Origin: an uncultured Chitinophaga sp.
GTDB lineage: Bacteria; Bacteroidota; Bacteroidia; Chitinophagales; Chitinophagaceae
NCBI RefSeq assembly: GCF_937898475.1
Contig: NZ_CALEJS010000039.1
Location: 245,761-309,760 of the forward strand
Direction of reading: 5' to 3'
DNA: 64,000 nucleotides
Part shown: in pieces, positions 43,708 to 52,771 of the stretch
Numbering within the stretch: the stretch's first letter is position 1
How the letters are laid out: every line of letters starts with the position of its first letter
Position numbers and translations under genes: made by a program
The notes under the pieces: generated by a model
Seen by the model: only the letters and a program-made list of their open reading frames with translations
Told to the model about the DNA's origin: nothing
The model's database searches: none

Positions 43708-44496
43708 ATGAAATCTTTAATCTTCCATGCCGCAGTTTGCTGTCTGCTATTGGCGGCCAGCAACGGGTTGGCCCAGTCCAGGATCCATTACTACTGCACA
43801 CCCTGCAACAATGCATGTGATACCATTGCTTTTGACAGCCCGGGCAACTGCCCTCACTGTAATATGGAGCTGGTGAGACAATCAGAAGAAGAACATAAAC
43901 GCCTTACCCGCAAGCGGCTTAAAATTGCCTTCTATTTGCAGGATGGGGTAGAAGTACTGGATTTTGCCGGTCCTATGGAGGTGTTCAACTATGCCAATTT
44001 TGAGATCTTCACGGTGTCAAAAACAAAAGGACCTATTACCTCCCAGGGTGTGCTGAAAATACTGCCGGATTACACCCTGGACGATGCGCCCGCAGCAGAT
44101 GTACTGGCCTTTTTTGGCGGTAATGCGGGCAGGGCCGTTAACGATCCGGATGTTATTGGCTGGATAAACAGGCAGACAAACGTAATGCACTATTTTTCTG
44201 TTTGCACCGGCGCTTTCATCCTGGGCAGGGCCGGGATACTGAATGGGCAAACCGTCACCACTTTTCATGAAAGCATAGACAACCTCCGCCAGGCCGTACC
44301 ACAGGCAAAAGTGTTATCCGACGTACGTTTTGTAGATAACGGCAAAGTCATTACCACGGCTGGTATATCAGCCGGCATTGATGGCGCATTACACCTGGTG
44401 GCAAAGTTACGCGGCGAAGAAGCGGCCAGAAGAGTAGCGGCTTATATGGAGTACGATAAATGGGTGCCGGCAGCGGGATTGGTACTCACCAAGTAG
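43708..44496 (+). CDS. DJ-1/PfpI-family protein with N-terminal metal-ribbon domain
   Basis: 262 residues. After a signal peptide (about 1-22) comes a small Cys-rich unit, YYCTPCNNACD ... GNCPHCNMELV (about residues 26-55), which resembles the heavy-metal-binding YHS-like ribbons found in Bacteroidetes exported proteins. Residues 70-262 are a DJ-1/PfpI domain: VEVLDFAGPMEVFNYA, VLAFFGGNAGRAVNDP and the nucleophile Cys166 in FSVCTGAFILGRAG. The GlxA-like N-terminal halves of AraC regulators look similar, but no DNA-binding domain is present. Function unknown; metal-linked redox or stress protection is inference. The fusion is unusual. Confidence 0.82.
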   Translation: MKSLIFHAAVCCLLLAASNGLAQSRIHYYCTPCNNACDTIAFDSPGNCPHCNMELVRQSEEEHKRLTRKRLKIAFYLQDGVEVLDFAGPMEVFNYANFEIFTVSKTKGPITSQGVLKILPDYTLDDAPAADVLAFFGGNAGRAVNDPDVIGWINRQTNVMHYFSVCTGAFILGRAGILNGQTVTTFHESIDNLRQAVPQAKVLSDVRFVDNGKVITTAGISAGIDGALHLVAKLRGEEAARRVAAYMEYDKWVPAAGLVLTK

Positions 44497-44572
44497 GATC
44501 TGCCATGGATTTTTTTATTGTTGGATTGCATAATCAAGGAATCGAGTATTTTTGAGTACTAAATGAATTGAA

Positions 44573-44863
44573 ATGGCACAGTTACCTAAGTTTATGATCG
44601 CCGACGATCCTATTACCGATCCTGACAATGAATACATTTTTCACACGGAAAAACCCCGCTTTTTTGCCAAACGTGTGGAAGAAGACGAAGAAACTGCCTA
44701 TATAGATATCGTGGAAGAGCTGGACAACGTAGATGAGTTCTTCCATAATGACCCTGATAAAAAGCAGGAACTGCTTGAACAGCTGGAGGACTGGTACTAC
44801 TCCTACATGGAGTGGCTGGATGAAGATGGCTTTGACGATGAAGATGATGAGGAAGAAGAATAG
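44573..44863 (+). CDS. Small acidic hypothetical protein
   Basis: 96 residues, strongly acidic, ending in an Asp/Glu tail (DDEDDEEEE). The middle (YIFHTEKPRFFAKRVEEDEE, KQELLEQLEDWYYSYMEWLDED) is too ordered to be chance, and codon use is normal. I do not recognise a family. A -7-like element and ATG 44573 follow the DJ-1 gene by 76 bases. It could be a small cytoplasmic adaptor. Confidence 0.75.
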   Translation: MAQLPKFMIADDPITDPDNEYIFHTEKPRFFAKRVEEDEETAYIDIVEELDNVDEFFHNDPDKKQELLEQLEDWYYSYMEWLDEDGFDDEDDEEEE

Positions 44864-44906
44864 TGTCCTGCCCGGATATTTCTAAACATTTGATTTTCAT
44901 CTTGTG

Positions 44907-44937
44907 ATTGGTGGCCCCGGTCATTGGGGCCATCAAT
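44907..44937. terminator. 12-bp hairpin after the acidic protein gene
   Basis: ATTGGTGGCCCC (44907-44918) pairs with GGGGCCATCAAT (44926-44937) with one G-T pair and a 7-base loop. No T-run follows. It lies 43 bases after the stop codon. Confidence 0.55.
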
Positions 44938-45049
44938 TGCCTGAACCGTATTCCCATCCTCACCCTGGCAGTCCCAACAGATCCCCATATTCCCACACTT
45001 TACCAGGGCCTTATTTTTGATAGTACAATAACGGAACAATACCATAGCT

Positions 45050-45250
45050 ATGCCCTCTTCCGTTGTTGCCCGCATGAGGTATGATCCTGATACCGCTACA
45101 CTCAGGATAGTATATGTATCCGGTATGGTATACGACTATAAGGGAGTGCCCGGAAAAGTATACGAAGCCATGAAAAAAGCCACCTCAAAAGGCAGATACC
45201 TGAACCGCTACATCAAGGGCAGATACGACTTCGAGAAGGTAGAGGGATAA
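45050..45250 (+). CDS. KTSC-domain protein
   Basis: 66 residues, almost entirely one KTSC domain: the N-terminal SSVVARMRYDPDTATLRIVYVSG, YDYKGVPGKVYEAMKKATSKG and the ending RYLNRYIKGRYDF. The domain occurs in phage, RNA-related and stand-alone proteins; its function is poorly known. The gene stands between the acidic protein and the second TetR module. Confidence 0.9.
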   Translation: MPSSVVARMRYDPDTATLRIVYVSGMVYDYKGVPGKVYEAMKKATSKGRYLNRYIKGRYDFEKVEG

Positions 45251-45254
45251 AATA

Positions 45255-45286
45255 TTTGGCAGATAATACCAAACGGTATATTTTTG
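45255..45286 (+). promoter_or_regulatory. Promoter and operator of the second TetR gene
   Basis: -33 TTTG (45255-45258) and -7 TATTTTTG (45279-45286) are spaced by 20 bases. The inverted repeat ATACCAAACGGTAT (45266-45279) sits exactly between them. The same site with one base changed occurs at 45916 before the pump gene. Confidence 0.8.
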
Positions 45287-45308
45287 TACTGTCAAAGTAA
45301 GGGAGATC

Positions 45309-45893
45309 ATGTCCAAAGCAGAAAAGACAAAAGCTTTTATCATTGAAAAAACAGCGCCCCTCTTCAATAAGAAGGGGTACGCCGGTACTTCCCTGAACGA
45401 TATTACCGCCGCCACCGGCTTAACAAAGGGCAGTATCTACGGAAACTTTTCTGATAAAGACGAAGTGGCCCTCGCTGCATTTGATCATAATATTCAACAG
45501 GTACAACAGCTCATCAGAGCTGAGATGAGCAGGTATAACACTGTCAGGGAAAAACTGCAGGTATATGTAAAAGTGTATAACGACTTCCTGAAAGGTCCCT
45601 TTCCTGAAGGAGGCTGCCCCATACTGAATACCGCCATAGAAGCAGATGATACACATGAGGCATTAAAAGAGAAAGCCGCCGCGGCTTTGACAGTCTGGAA
45701 GAACAGCCTTACTGCCCTGGTTCGCAAAGGCATTGAGAACGGAGAGTTAAAAGCAGATATAGACGCCGAACAAACAGCGCTTACCATGATCGCCTTACTG
45801 GAAGGCGCTATCATGATCACCAAGCTTACCGGCAGATTGAATTACCGTAAAACAATCATGCAGTCAGTAGAGCAACTGATCAACAACCTGTGA
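45309..45893 (+). CDS. TetR-family repressor
   Basis: 194 residues. The N-terminal HTH is clear (IIEKTAPLFNKKGYAGTSLNDITAATGLTKGSIYGNFSDKDEVAL). The ligand domain with PFPEGGCPILNTAIEADD resembles the YxaF/LmrA-like (TetR_C_6/33) group. It should bind the ATACCnnnnGGTAT sites at 45266 and 45916 and repress itself and the pump. Start ATG 45309. Confidence 0.92.
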   Translation: MSKAEKTKAFIIEKTAPLFNKKGYAGTSLNDITAATGLTKGSIYGNFSDKDEVALAAFDHNIQQVQQLIRAEMSRYNTVREKLQVYVKVYNDFLKGPFPEGGCPILNTAIEADDTHEALKEKAAAALTVWKNSLTALVRKGIENGELKADIDAEQTALTMIALLEGAIMITKLTGRLNYRKTIMQSVEQLINNL

Positions 45894-45915
45894 TAAATTT
45901 TTTTTGCACAGGAAT

Positions 45916-45929
45916 ATACCAATCGGTAT
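45916..45929 (+). promoter_or_regulatory. Operator of the second TetR, upstream of the EmrB-like gene
   Basis: ATACCAATCGGTAT, one base different from the site at 45266. A -33-like TTTG lies at 45903-45906 and the -7 region overlaps the operator end; the pump start is 19 bases further on. Confidence 0.75.
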
Positions 45930-45947
45930 AATTTAATATTTACAGCA

Positions 45948-47486
45948 ATGAAAAGAACACTACTCTTAGTGACCGTTATTGTAGCGGCCATCATGGAGCT
46001 TATTGACACTTCCATCGTGAACGTAGCCTTGTCGCACATGAGCGGTAACCTGGGCGCTACGGTAGAAGATACTTCCTGGGTAATTACGGCCTATGCCATC
46101 GCCAACGTGATCATCATCCCGATCACCAGCTTCCTCACCAATAAACTGGGCAGGCGCAATTATTACATTGGTTCTATCATTGCATTTACGTTCTTTTCCT
46201 TTATGTGCGGACAAGCCACCAACATCTGGGTATTGGTGGCCTTTCGCTTCCTGCAGGGTATTGGCGGCGGAGCGCTCCTATCCGTATCGCAGGCGGTTGT
46301 ATTTGAGTTGTTTCCCAAAGAGAAACAGAATGTGGCCAGCGCATTATTTGGGATCGGTGTTTTCATAGGACCTACTATTGGCCCCACCCTGGGCGGATAT
46401 ATCACAGAATACTATTCCTGGCCCTGGATTTTTTATATCAACGTGCCGATAGGTATCACTGTTGCAGCGTTGTGTTTTGCCCTGCTGGGTGAGCCTAAGA
46501 TCAAACAGGCGCCTGCAAAAATAGACTGGCTTGGCATATTCCTGCTGGCGGTAGCGGTCAGCGCCCTGCAAACGGTGCTGGAAAGAGGGGAAACGGAAGA
46601 CTGGTTCGAAACCAGCTATATTACCTGGTTAACGGTGATCTCGTTGTTCGGTACCATCCTCTTTGTGTGGTGGGAACTGCGGGTATCGTATCCCGTAGTG
46701 AACCTGCGCGTGCTGAAAAGCCGTAACCTGAGCATTGCTGCCATACTTACATTTGTTTCAGGCATTGCCCTTTTTAGTTCCGTTTTTCTTACGCCTGTTT
46801 TTGCACAGCGTTTACTGGGTTTTACACCTACGCAAACAGGATTATTGTTATTGCCAGGCGCATGTCTCGCTATCGGTGGCCTGATGGTATCTGCCCGCTT
46901 GCTGCAGCGGGGTGTGTCGCCCTTGTATATGATCGCATCCGGTATCTTTCTTTTTGCCTTGTTCAGCTGGCAGATGTCTTCCCTGAACCTGGACGCCGGT
47001 GCAGGAAATATTACCGTGGCCCTGCTGTGGCGCGCAGTTGGACTGGCGGTGGTAACCGTACCATTAACCACCCTGGCTGTATCTTCGCTCGAACCTAAAG
47101 ATATACCGCAGGGCGCTGCACTTAATAACATGATGCGCCAGCTGGGTGGCTCTTTTGGCATTGCCCTGGTCAACACCTACCTGCATCACCGCAATGCAGT
47201 GCACCGCTCAGACCTTGTGTCCAACCTCACACCGGATAATCCTGCTGCGGTGCAACGCCTGTCTGCATATACCCATTATTTCGCCAGCAAAGGCGCCCCT
47301 GCAGATCAGGCTTATCACCAGGGATTGCAGCTGCTGGATCTGAGCGTAACAAAACAGTCCAACCTGATGAGCTTTAATGATGCTTACCTGGTAGTAGGCC
47401 TGATCTTCCTGTTAGGCTTACCCTTACTGCTGATGGCCACACGTAAAAAGGGCGCCAAACCGGCCGTGGTATTATCTGATCACTGA
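45948..47486 (+). CDS. DHA2-type MFS multidrug exporter (EmrB/QacA family)
   Basis: 512 residues with 14 predicted membrane segments. Helix 1 has the D1 motif (VAAIMELIDTSIVNVALSHM), motif A is changed to NKLGRRNYYIG, and motif C is GIGVFIGPTIGPTLGGYI. EmrB-like pumps usually work with an EmrA fusion protein and an outer-membrane channel; neither gene is nearby. It follows its TetR gene by 54 bases and has a matching operator. Confidence 0.93.
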   Translation: MKRTLLLVTVIVAAIMELIDTSIVNVALSHMSGNLGATVEDTSWVITAYAIANVIIIPITSFLTNKLGRRNYYIGSIIAFTFFSFMCGQATNIWVLVAFRFLQGIGGGALLSVSQAVVFELFPKEKQNVASALFGIGVFIGPTIGPTLGGYITEYYSWPWIFYINVPIGITVAALCFALLGEPKIKQAPAKIDWLGIFLLAVAVSALQTVLERGETEDWFETSYITWLTVISLFGTILFVWWELRVSYPVVNLRVLKSRNLSIAAILTFVSGIALFSSVFLTPVFAQRLLGFTPTQTGLLLLPGACLAIGGLMVSARLLQRGVSPLYMIASGIFLFALFSWQMSSLNLDAGAGNITVALLWRAVGLAVVTVPLTTLAVSSLEPKDIPQGAALNNMMRQLGGSFGIALVNTYLHHRNAVHRSDLVSNLTPDNPAAVQRLSAYTHYFASKGAPADQAYHQGLQLLDLSVTKQSNLMSFNDAYLVVGLIFLLGLPLLLMATRKKGAKPAVVLSDH

Positions 47487-47594
47487 TCGCTTTACGTTCA
47501 TCAAATCTTCTTAAAAGAGCAGGCGGATTCGCGTATATTAGTGTAGACCAGAAATGCAGCAGCACTTTCTGATTTACCCTAAAACGTGAAGCGC

Positions 47595-49394
47595 ATGTAC
47601 AGATCTTCCTTTCCTGCCTTTGGAATATGTCGTCCCTTGCTCGTGTGGTGTTTGTGTTGTGTTATTTTCAGCAGCCTGGTACAATGTAAAAATGAAACTT
47701 CGTTAGTTCTGCCTCCCGGCGATCCAGACAACGGGGGCCTTATCCTTCCCGGCAATTTCCAGGCAGTGGTAGTGGCGGATAGTATCGGCCGTGCCAGGCA
47801 CCTTACCGTAAATACCAATGGCGATATATATGTAAAGCTGGTCTATAATGATGTAATGCAGGGCGCCGGCGGTACGGTAGGCCTCCGTGACACGGATAAC
47901 GATGGTAAGGCAGATATTATCGCTTACTTTGGCGGCTATAAAGATGAAGGAGGGTTGCCTGTAGGGATGATGATCCACAAAGGTTACCTGTACACATCCA
48001 CGTTGCGGCAGGTGCTGCGGAACAAGCTCAAACCGGGACAGCTTATACCCGATAGCAGAACAGAGATCATCCTGAATGATACCAGTGGGAACATCCGGCG
48101 GCATTGGCACACGGCCAAACCCATGGCCTTTGATAACAAGGGGCATATGTACGTGCCCTTTGGCGCGCCTACTGATGCCGCGCAGGATATTGACAAAGCA
48201 GGTCCCGGAGGCATGCCGGGTGGAAAGGGTCTGGACCCCGCTCCCGATCTGCAATGGCATGGCGGTATCTGGCGTTTTGATGAAGATAAGGAGGGCCAGA
48301 CGCAGCAGGATGGCTACAAATATGCCTCCGGCATCCGCAGCGTATTAGGCATCGCCTGGAACCAGGACGATGATTGCCTGTACGTGGTGATGAACGGCAT
48401 GGATAATTTTCATACCCGTTACCCGCAGGTATTCACTTCCTGGCAGGCCGCCGTACTGCCTTCAGAGCCGTTGCTGAAAGTCACAGAAGGTTCCGATTTT
48501 GGATGGCCCTATGCTTACTTTGATCATATGCAGGGGAAGAACGTGTTGCAGCCAGGTTATGGCGGCGATGGGAAAATAATAGGGCGCGCCTCAAAATTTG
48601 ATGTGCCGGTATTGGGTTTTCCCGGGCATTGGGCGCCTATGGATCTGCTGTTCTATCGTGGTAACCAGTTTCCTGAAAGATATAAGAAAGGCGCTTTTGT
48701 AGCTTTCCACGGTTCAACAGACCGTTCTCCTTATCCGCAGGCCGGTTATATTGTTTGTTTTGTGCCTTTTGAGAACGGAAAGCCAACCGGGAAATGGGAA
48801 GTCTTTGCAGATGGCTTTACCGGTGTGGATACCGTCGTGAATACCAGCGATGCGGTATACCGGCCAATGGGCCTTGCAGAAGGTCCTGATGGCTCCTTGT
48901 ATATTTCCGAATCCAACAAGGGAAAGATCTGGCGGGTGATGTATAAAGGAGACAAGACCCAATTTGGGGAAACACAGTTAGCAGCCATGGAAGCGCGCAA
49001 ATCCCGCAGTTATATCAAAACGCCCCACGAAATAAATGACAACCTGGGTAAAGGGGGGCAGATGCACGGCCATATGCTTTATAATGCTTATTGTACCAGC
49101 TGCCACCAGCGCGATGGCAAGGGAGATAACAACCGTTACCCGCCACTGGTGGGATCTGAATGGGTGAATGGTGATCGTAATCGCCTGATCAGCATTGTAC
49201 TCAACGGCCTGCAGGGAGAGATTAAAGTGAACGGAAAAACTTACAACGGTGTAATGCCTGCCCATAGAGATGTATTGGATGATCATGCTGTAGCTTCCAT
49301 CCTTACTTTTCTCACCAGCCGTTTTGCAGATGAAAGCAAACCTTTCACACTGGAAGAAGTGAACAAAGTGCGTCAGGCCACCGCAAGGAAGTAA
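47595..49394 (+). CDS. Lipoprotein with sorbosone-dehydrogenase-like beta-propeller and cytochrome c domain
   Basis: 599 residues from ATG at 47595 (a GTG lies three codons upstream). The lipobox SLVQC places Cys31 as the lipid site. Residues 40-470 form a PQQ/NHL-type propeller resembling L-sorbosone dehydrogenases (GLRDTDNDGKADIIAYFGGY, GIAWNQDDDCLYVVMNGMDN, MGLAEGPDGSLYISESNKGKIWRV). Residues 485-590 are a class I cytochrome c with CTSCH at 500-504 and an axial-Met candidate in GVMPAHRDVLDD. It probably oxidises a sugar or alcohol and passes electrons through its own haem. The gene is convergent with the molybdenum enzyme gene, which would also need an electron acceptor. Confidence 0.88.
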   Translation: MYRSSFPAFGICRPLLVWCLCCVIFSSLVQCKNETSLVLPPGDPDNGGLILPGNFQAVVVADSIGRARHLTVNTNGDIYVKLVYNDVMQGAGGTVGLRDTDNDGKADIIAYFGGYKDEGGLPVGMMIHKGYLYTSTLRQVLRNKLKPGQLIPDSRTEIILNDTSGNIRRHWHTAKPMAFDNKGHMYVPFGAPTDAAQDIDKAGPGGMPGGKGLDPAPDLQWHGGIWRFDEDKEGQTQQDGYKYASGIRSVLGIAWNQDDDCLYVVMNGMDNFHTRYPQVFTSWQAAVLPSEPLLKVTEGSDFGWPYAYFDHMQGKNVLQPGYGGDGKIIGRASKFDVPVLGFPGHWAPMDLLFYRGNQFPERYKKGAFVAFHGSTDRSPYPQAGYIVCFVPFENGKPTGKWEVFADGFTGVDTVVNTSDAVYRPMGLAEGPDGSLYISESNKGKIWRVMYKGDKTQFGETQLAAMEARKSRSYIKTPHEINDNLGKGGQMHGHMLYNAYCTSCHQRDGKGDNNRYPPLVGSEWVNGDRNRLISIVLNGLQGEIKVNGKTYNGVMPAHRDVLDDHAVASILTFLTSRFADESKPFTLEEVNKVRQATARK

Positions 49395-49407
49395 GGGCGT
49401 TCTATCA

Positions 49408-51573
49408 TTACAATAATTTTTCAGGCAATATCGGCAGCGCCCGCACCCGTTTCCCGGTGGCATGATACACCGCATTGGCAATCGCTGCGCCCGCGGGCCC
49501 TTGTACCGCTTCGCCGGCACCCAGGGGCTCTTCCGTCGGGCGGTTTATCAGCGCTACTTCCACTTCTGGCGCCTCGCTGATGGGCAGTACAGGGTAAGAG
49601 AACCAGTCAAGGCTCCTGATCTGCGTATCATATTGCACCTGTTCACGCAGCGTCCAGCTGGCCGCCTGTACCATACCGCCTTCTGTCTGGTTTTTGATAC
49701 CATCCGGGTTGATGATCTCTCCTGCATCGATCACCGCCCACATCTTTTGTACCGTTACCTGGCCACGGGTAACCTGCACCTGTGCCGCTACGGCGGCATA
49801 GGCGGCCGTATTCTTATACCGGGCAAAGGCAATGCCCATGCCATGATCCTTACCATGTTCCTTTGCCACTGCTATTGATTGCAACTTTTGCAGCACGGCA
49901 ATAGCCCGTTCATCTTCCAGGTGCATCAGCCGGAAGGTATAGGCATCCTTCCCTGCGGCCACTGCCAGTTCTTCCATAAAAGATTCTATCGCAAAGATGT
50001 TGGCAAAGGCCCCCAGGCTGCGCAGTGCAGATACGCGCAGCGGTCCCCGGAAGGTGTGCGCTTTGATATCGAGGTTGGGAAAATTATAGTAAGGTTCCGA
50101 ATTGCGGGAAGCGCCTCCGCTATAGGTAGAGCCGCCGGACGCAAAGGGTTTTTGCAGGTACCGTGCAGGTAGCAGGTTGGCTGCTTTGCCGCCGGGGCGC
50201 GTACTATGGGTGTCAGACCACAGCGCATATTGCCAGTGGCTGATCCTGCCCCTGGCATCCAGTATGGCAGCTGCATCCATCAGCATAGCGCTGCCATAGG
50301 GCTCCCATCCATGTTCTTCCTGGCGGGACCATTGCAAACGTATATGCTTTCCCGGTACCTGCATAGCCAGCAGCGCAGCTTCGGCAGCAACATCGTCAGC
50401 GCCGTTATGCCCAAAGCAGCCGGCTCCGGGTACTCCTTTGATGTGGATGCGTTCAGCAGGCAGCTGCAGCATATCTTTCAGGGATTCTCGCAGTGGGTAT
50501 ACGCCCTGGCTGTGCGTCCAGATATGCAGCTGGTCTTTATCATACAGCGCCACCGCACATGAAGGGCCCGTAGCGCCATGCATGATATAGGGCTTGAAAT
50601 AACTGGCACGCATGGTGGCGCCGCCGGTCAGCATCTCGCCTTTTTGTTGTACGCTCTCTGATTTAACAGGTAGTTTTCTGAGATGGGCCGGCAGGTCATT
50701 ACCGCCTTCCAGCGGTTTTGTAAAGGTCCATTTCGTGTTTTCTGATAATATCTTTTGCGCCTGCATGGCCGCGTATTCGCCCTTCGCGATAACGGCCAGG
50801 AAGTTGCCATTCACAACTACTTTCTGCAGCTCCGGTACTTTTGATCTCACATTCGCTTCGTTGAAATGATCCAACCGGGCCTCATAAACCGGTGGCCGTA
50901 CAATGCGGGCATGCAGCATACCCGGGAAGCGGAGGTCATGCACAAATATGGGCCCTCCATTAACCATTGCGGCAAGGTTCTGCCTGGGAACAGGCTTACC
51001 GGAATACCGGTAGTCCTGTTTCGCTTTCAGTGGCACCGGCATTTTGATCTCGCCATCCAGCTTTTTACCGTCCAGCACTTCGGCAAATGTAAGCGTGCGC
51101 TTTTTGTCTTTTGTATGGATCTTTCCGTCCGATAGCTGCAATTCCGCTGCCGGTACCCCTAAACGCATAGCAGCCAGCTGCAGCAGTTTTTGCCTGGCCG
51201 CTGCTGCGGCATAGCGAACAGACATGGCGCTGGTTTCAATGGAAGCGCTGCCCGCAGTATAAGATTCATTGGGTGTTACGCCGGTCTCTGCCAGTGATAC
51301 GCTCACCCTGTCAATAGCAAGGTCCAGCTCTTCTGCCGCTACCTGTGCAATGGCAATGCGGATGCCTTGTCCCAGTTCTATTTTACCTGTAAACACGCGC
51401 ACGCTGCCATTGGCCAGTACTTCCAGCCAGGCGTCTATCCCGGGATATCTTTGCAGCGAACCGGGAAGCTCCTGCAGGGGCATCGTGGAACCTGCAGGAT
51501 AAAGAGCGCTGAGGGAAAATCCTATTGTCAGGCAGCCGGCTGTTTTCAGGAAATCTCTTCTGGACTGATCCAT
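49408..51573 (-). CDS. Xanthine-dehydrogenase-family molybdopterin-binding subunit (IorB/aldehyde oxidase type)
   Basis: 721 residues. A Tat signal (SRRDFLKTAGCLTIGFSLSAL) begins the protein. The fold is that of isoquinoline 1-oxidoreductase beta subunits: GKIELGQGIRIAIAQVAAEEL, GTPSCAVAL-like MHGATGPSCAVALYD, GAGCFGHNGADDVAAEAALLA and the catalytic Glu in PLGAGEAVQGPAGAAIANAV near the C-terminus. Such enzymes hydroxylate aldehydes or N-heterocycles using water. They need a 2Fe-2S small subunit (IorA type), and none is encoded in the neighbourhood. It ends 13 bases from the convergent cytochrome c gene. Confidence 0.9.
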   Translation of the reverse strand: MDQSRRDFLKTAGCLTIGFSLSALYPAGSTMPLQELPGSLQRYPGIDAWLEVLANGSVRVFTGKIELGQGIRIAIAQVAAEELDLAIDRVSVSLAETGVTPNESYTAGSASIETSAMSVRYAAAAARQKLLQLAAMRLGVPAAELQLSDGKIHTKDKKRTLTFAEVLDGKKLDGEIKMPVPLKAKQDYRYSGKPVPRQNLAAMVNGGPIFVHDLRFPGMLHARIVRPPVYEARLDHFNEANVRSKVPELQKVVVNGNFLAVIAKGEYAAMQAQKILSENTKWTFTKPLEGGNDLPAHLRKLPVKSESVQQKGEMLTGGATMRASYFKPYIMHGATGPSCAVALYDKDQLHIWTHSQGVYPLRESLKDMLQLPAERIHIKGVPGAGCFGHNGADDVAAEAALLAMQVPGKHIRLQWSRQEEHGWEPYGSAMLMDAAAILDARGRISHWQYALWSDTHSTRPGGKAANLLPARYLQKPFASGGSTYSGGASRNSEPYYNFPNLDIKAHTFRGPLRVSALRSLGAFANIFAIESFMEELAVAAGKDAYTFRLMHLEDERAIAVLQKLQSIAVAKEHGKDHGMGIAFARYKNTAAYAAVAAQVQVTRGQVTVQKMWAVIDAGEIINPDGIKNQTEGGMVQAASWTLREQVQYDTQIRSLDWFSYPVLPISEAPEVEVALINRPTEEPLGAGEAVQGPAGAAIANAVYHATGKRVRALPILPEKLL

Positions 51574-51742
51574 AGTGAATGGGTTTAGGTGTAGCTGCTA
51601 TCAAGGTACTTAAAAGTAAAAAATAATCAGGCAGGGGCAAAGCTTAATCTTATCTTATTGTTATTTCACGACAGGTACTTTAAATTCACCACCGTAACCC
51701 TTGTAGTAGCATAACTTATCTTAATATTAAAAACCCGCACAG

Positions 51743-52771
51743 ATGAAGTATACTAAACTGGGTAATACAGGCCTTATTGTTTCCAGGCTGTCATTCGGAT
51801 CTATGACCTTCGGTAATGACCCCTCACTGGCTGCTGTATATAAAGTAACGCAGGAAGACGCACAAACCATGGTAGACAAAGCGCTGGACGCCGGTATTAA
51901 CTTCTTTGATACAGCCGACGGTTATGCCGGTGGCCAGTCAGAAATAATGCTGGGCAAAACCCTGGCTAAGCGCAGACAGGATGTGGTGATTGCCACTAAA
52001 GCAGGCTTCCGCACCGGTCAGCCGCTTACCCAGGCAGGACTTTCCCGCCGTCATATCCTTTACTCCTGTGAGCAAAGCCCGAAACGACTCAATACCGATT
52101 ATATAGACCTCTACATTTTGCACAAGGAAGATCCCTATACGCCGCTGGAAGAAACCCTCGAAGCGCTGAATTCCCTGGTAGTGACCGGCAAGGTGAGATA
52201 TGTGGGTTTCTCCAACTGGACTGTCTGGAAGGCCGCCCTGGCCTGGCAAATGCAAAGGGAGCGGGGATGGGCGCCTTTCTGCAATGGCCAGCTGTACTAC
52301 TCCCTGCTGGGCCGCGATGTGGAGCATGACATGGTTCCTTTCATGCAGCATGCGGGAATTGGTATGACCATCTGGAGTCCCCTGGCCAGCGGCTTCCTTA
52401 GTGGTAAATATACACGTGAGAACCTGAAAGACCAGGACAATCGCCTCGCTGGTTTCGATATCATCCCTTATGACAGGGAAACAGGTTTCAAGATAGTGGA
52501 TGTGATGAAAGAAATAGCCGCTGGCCTCAATGCGTCCCCGGCTCAGGTTGCACTGGCATGGCTGCTCAGCAAACCGGTAGTGTCCAGCATCATTGTTGGC
52601 GCCAGCAAGATCCATCAGCTGGAAGACAACCTGAAAGCAGTGGATATAACGCTCAGTGCGGAAGCGCTCAAAACACTGGATGATCTTACCCAGCCTGCTA
52701 TACAGTATCCGCACTGGTTTGTACAGAACATGGCAGACCCGCTGCACAAGGAAACCCTGGGCGCCAGATGA
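51743..52771 (+). CDS. Aldo/keto reductase
   Basis: 342 residues, a TIM barrel of the AKR superfamily. The catalytic tetrad is seen as D and Y in FFDTADGYAGGQSE, K in VVIATKAG and H in YIDLYILHKEDP. The cofactor region LSKPVVSSIIVGASKIHQLEDNL is typical for NADPH. It resembles the YajO/YhdN-like groups (AKR11/AKR12) that reduce aldehydes. It is a single gene with its own promoter region, divergent from the molybdenum enzyme, and abuts the AraC remnant gene end to end. Confidence 0.92.
   Translation: MKYTKLGNTGLIVSRLSFGSMTFGNDPSLAAVYKVTQEDAQTMVDKALDAGINFFDTADGYAGGQSEIMLGKTLAKRRQDVVIATKAGFRTGQPLTQAGLSRRHILYSCEQSPKRLNTDYIDLYILHKEDPYTPLEETLEALNSLVVTGKVRYVGFSNWTVWKAALAWQMQRERGWAPFCNGQLYYSLLGRDVEHDMVPFMQHAGIGMTIWSPLASGFLSGKYTRENLKDQDNRLAGFDIIPYDRETGFKIVDVMKEIAAGLNASPAQVALAWLLSKPVVSSIIVGASKIHQLEDNLKAVDITLSAEALKTLDDLTQPAIQYPHWFVQNMADPLHKETLGAR

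Noticed and set aside
44803..45075. Minus-strand frame with four Cys (YCTIKNKALVKCG, GICWDCQ) between the acidic protein and KTSC genes
   Set aside because: The Cys pattern is tempting as a zinc ribbon, but the C-terminal part is antisense to the acidic tail (poly-Ser) and the start overlaps the KTSC gene region; no support beyond four Cys.
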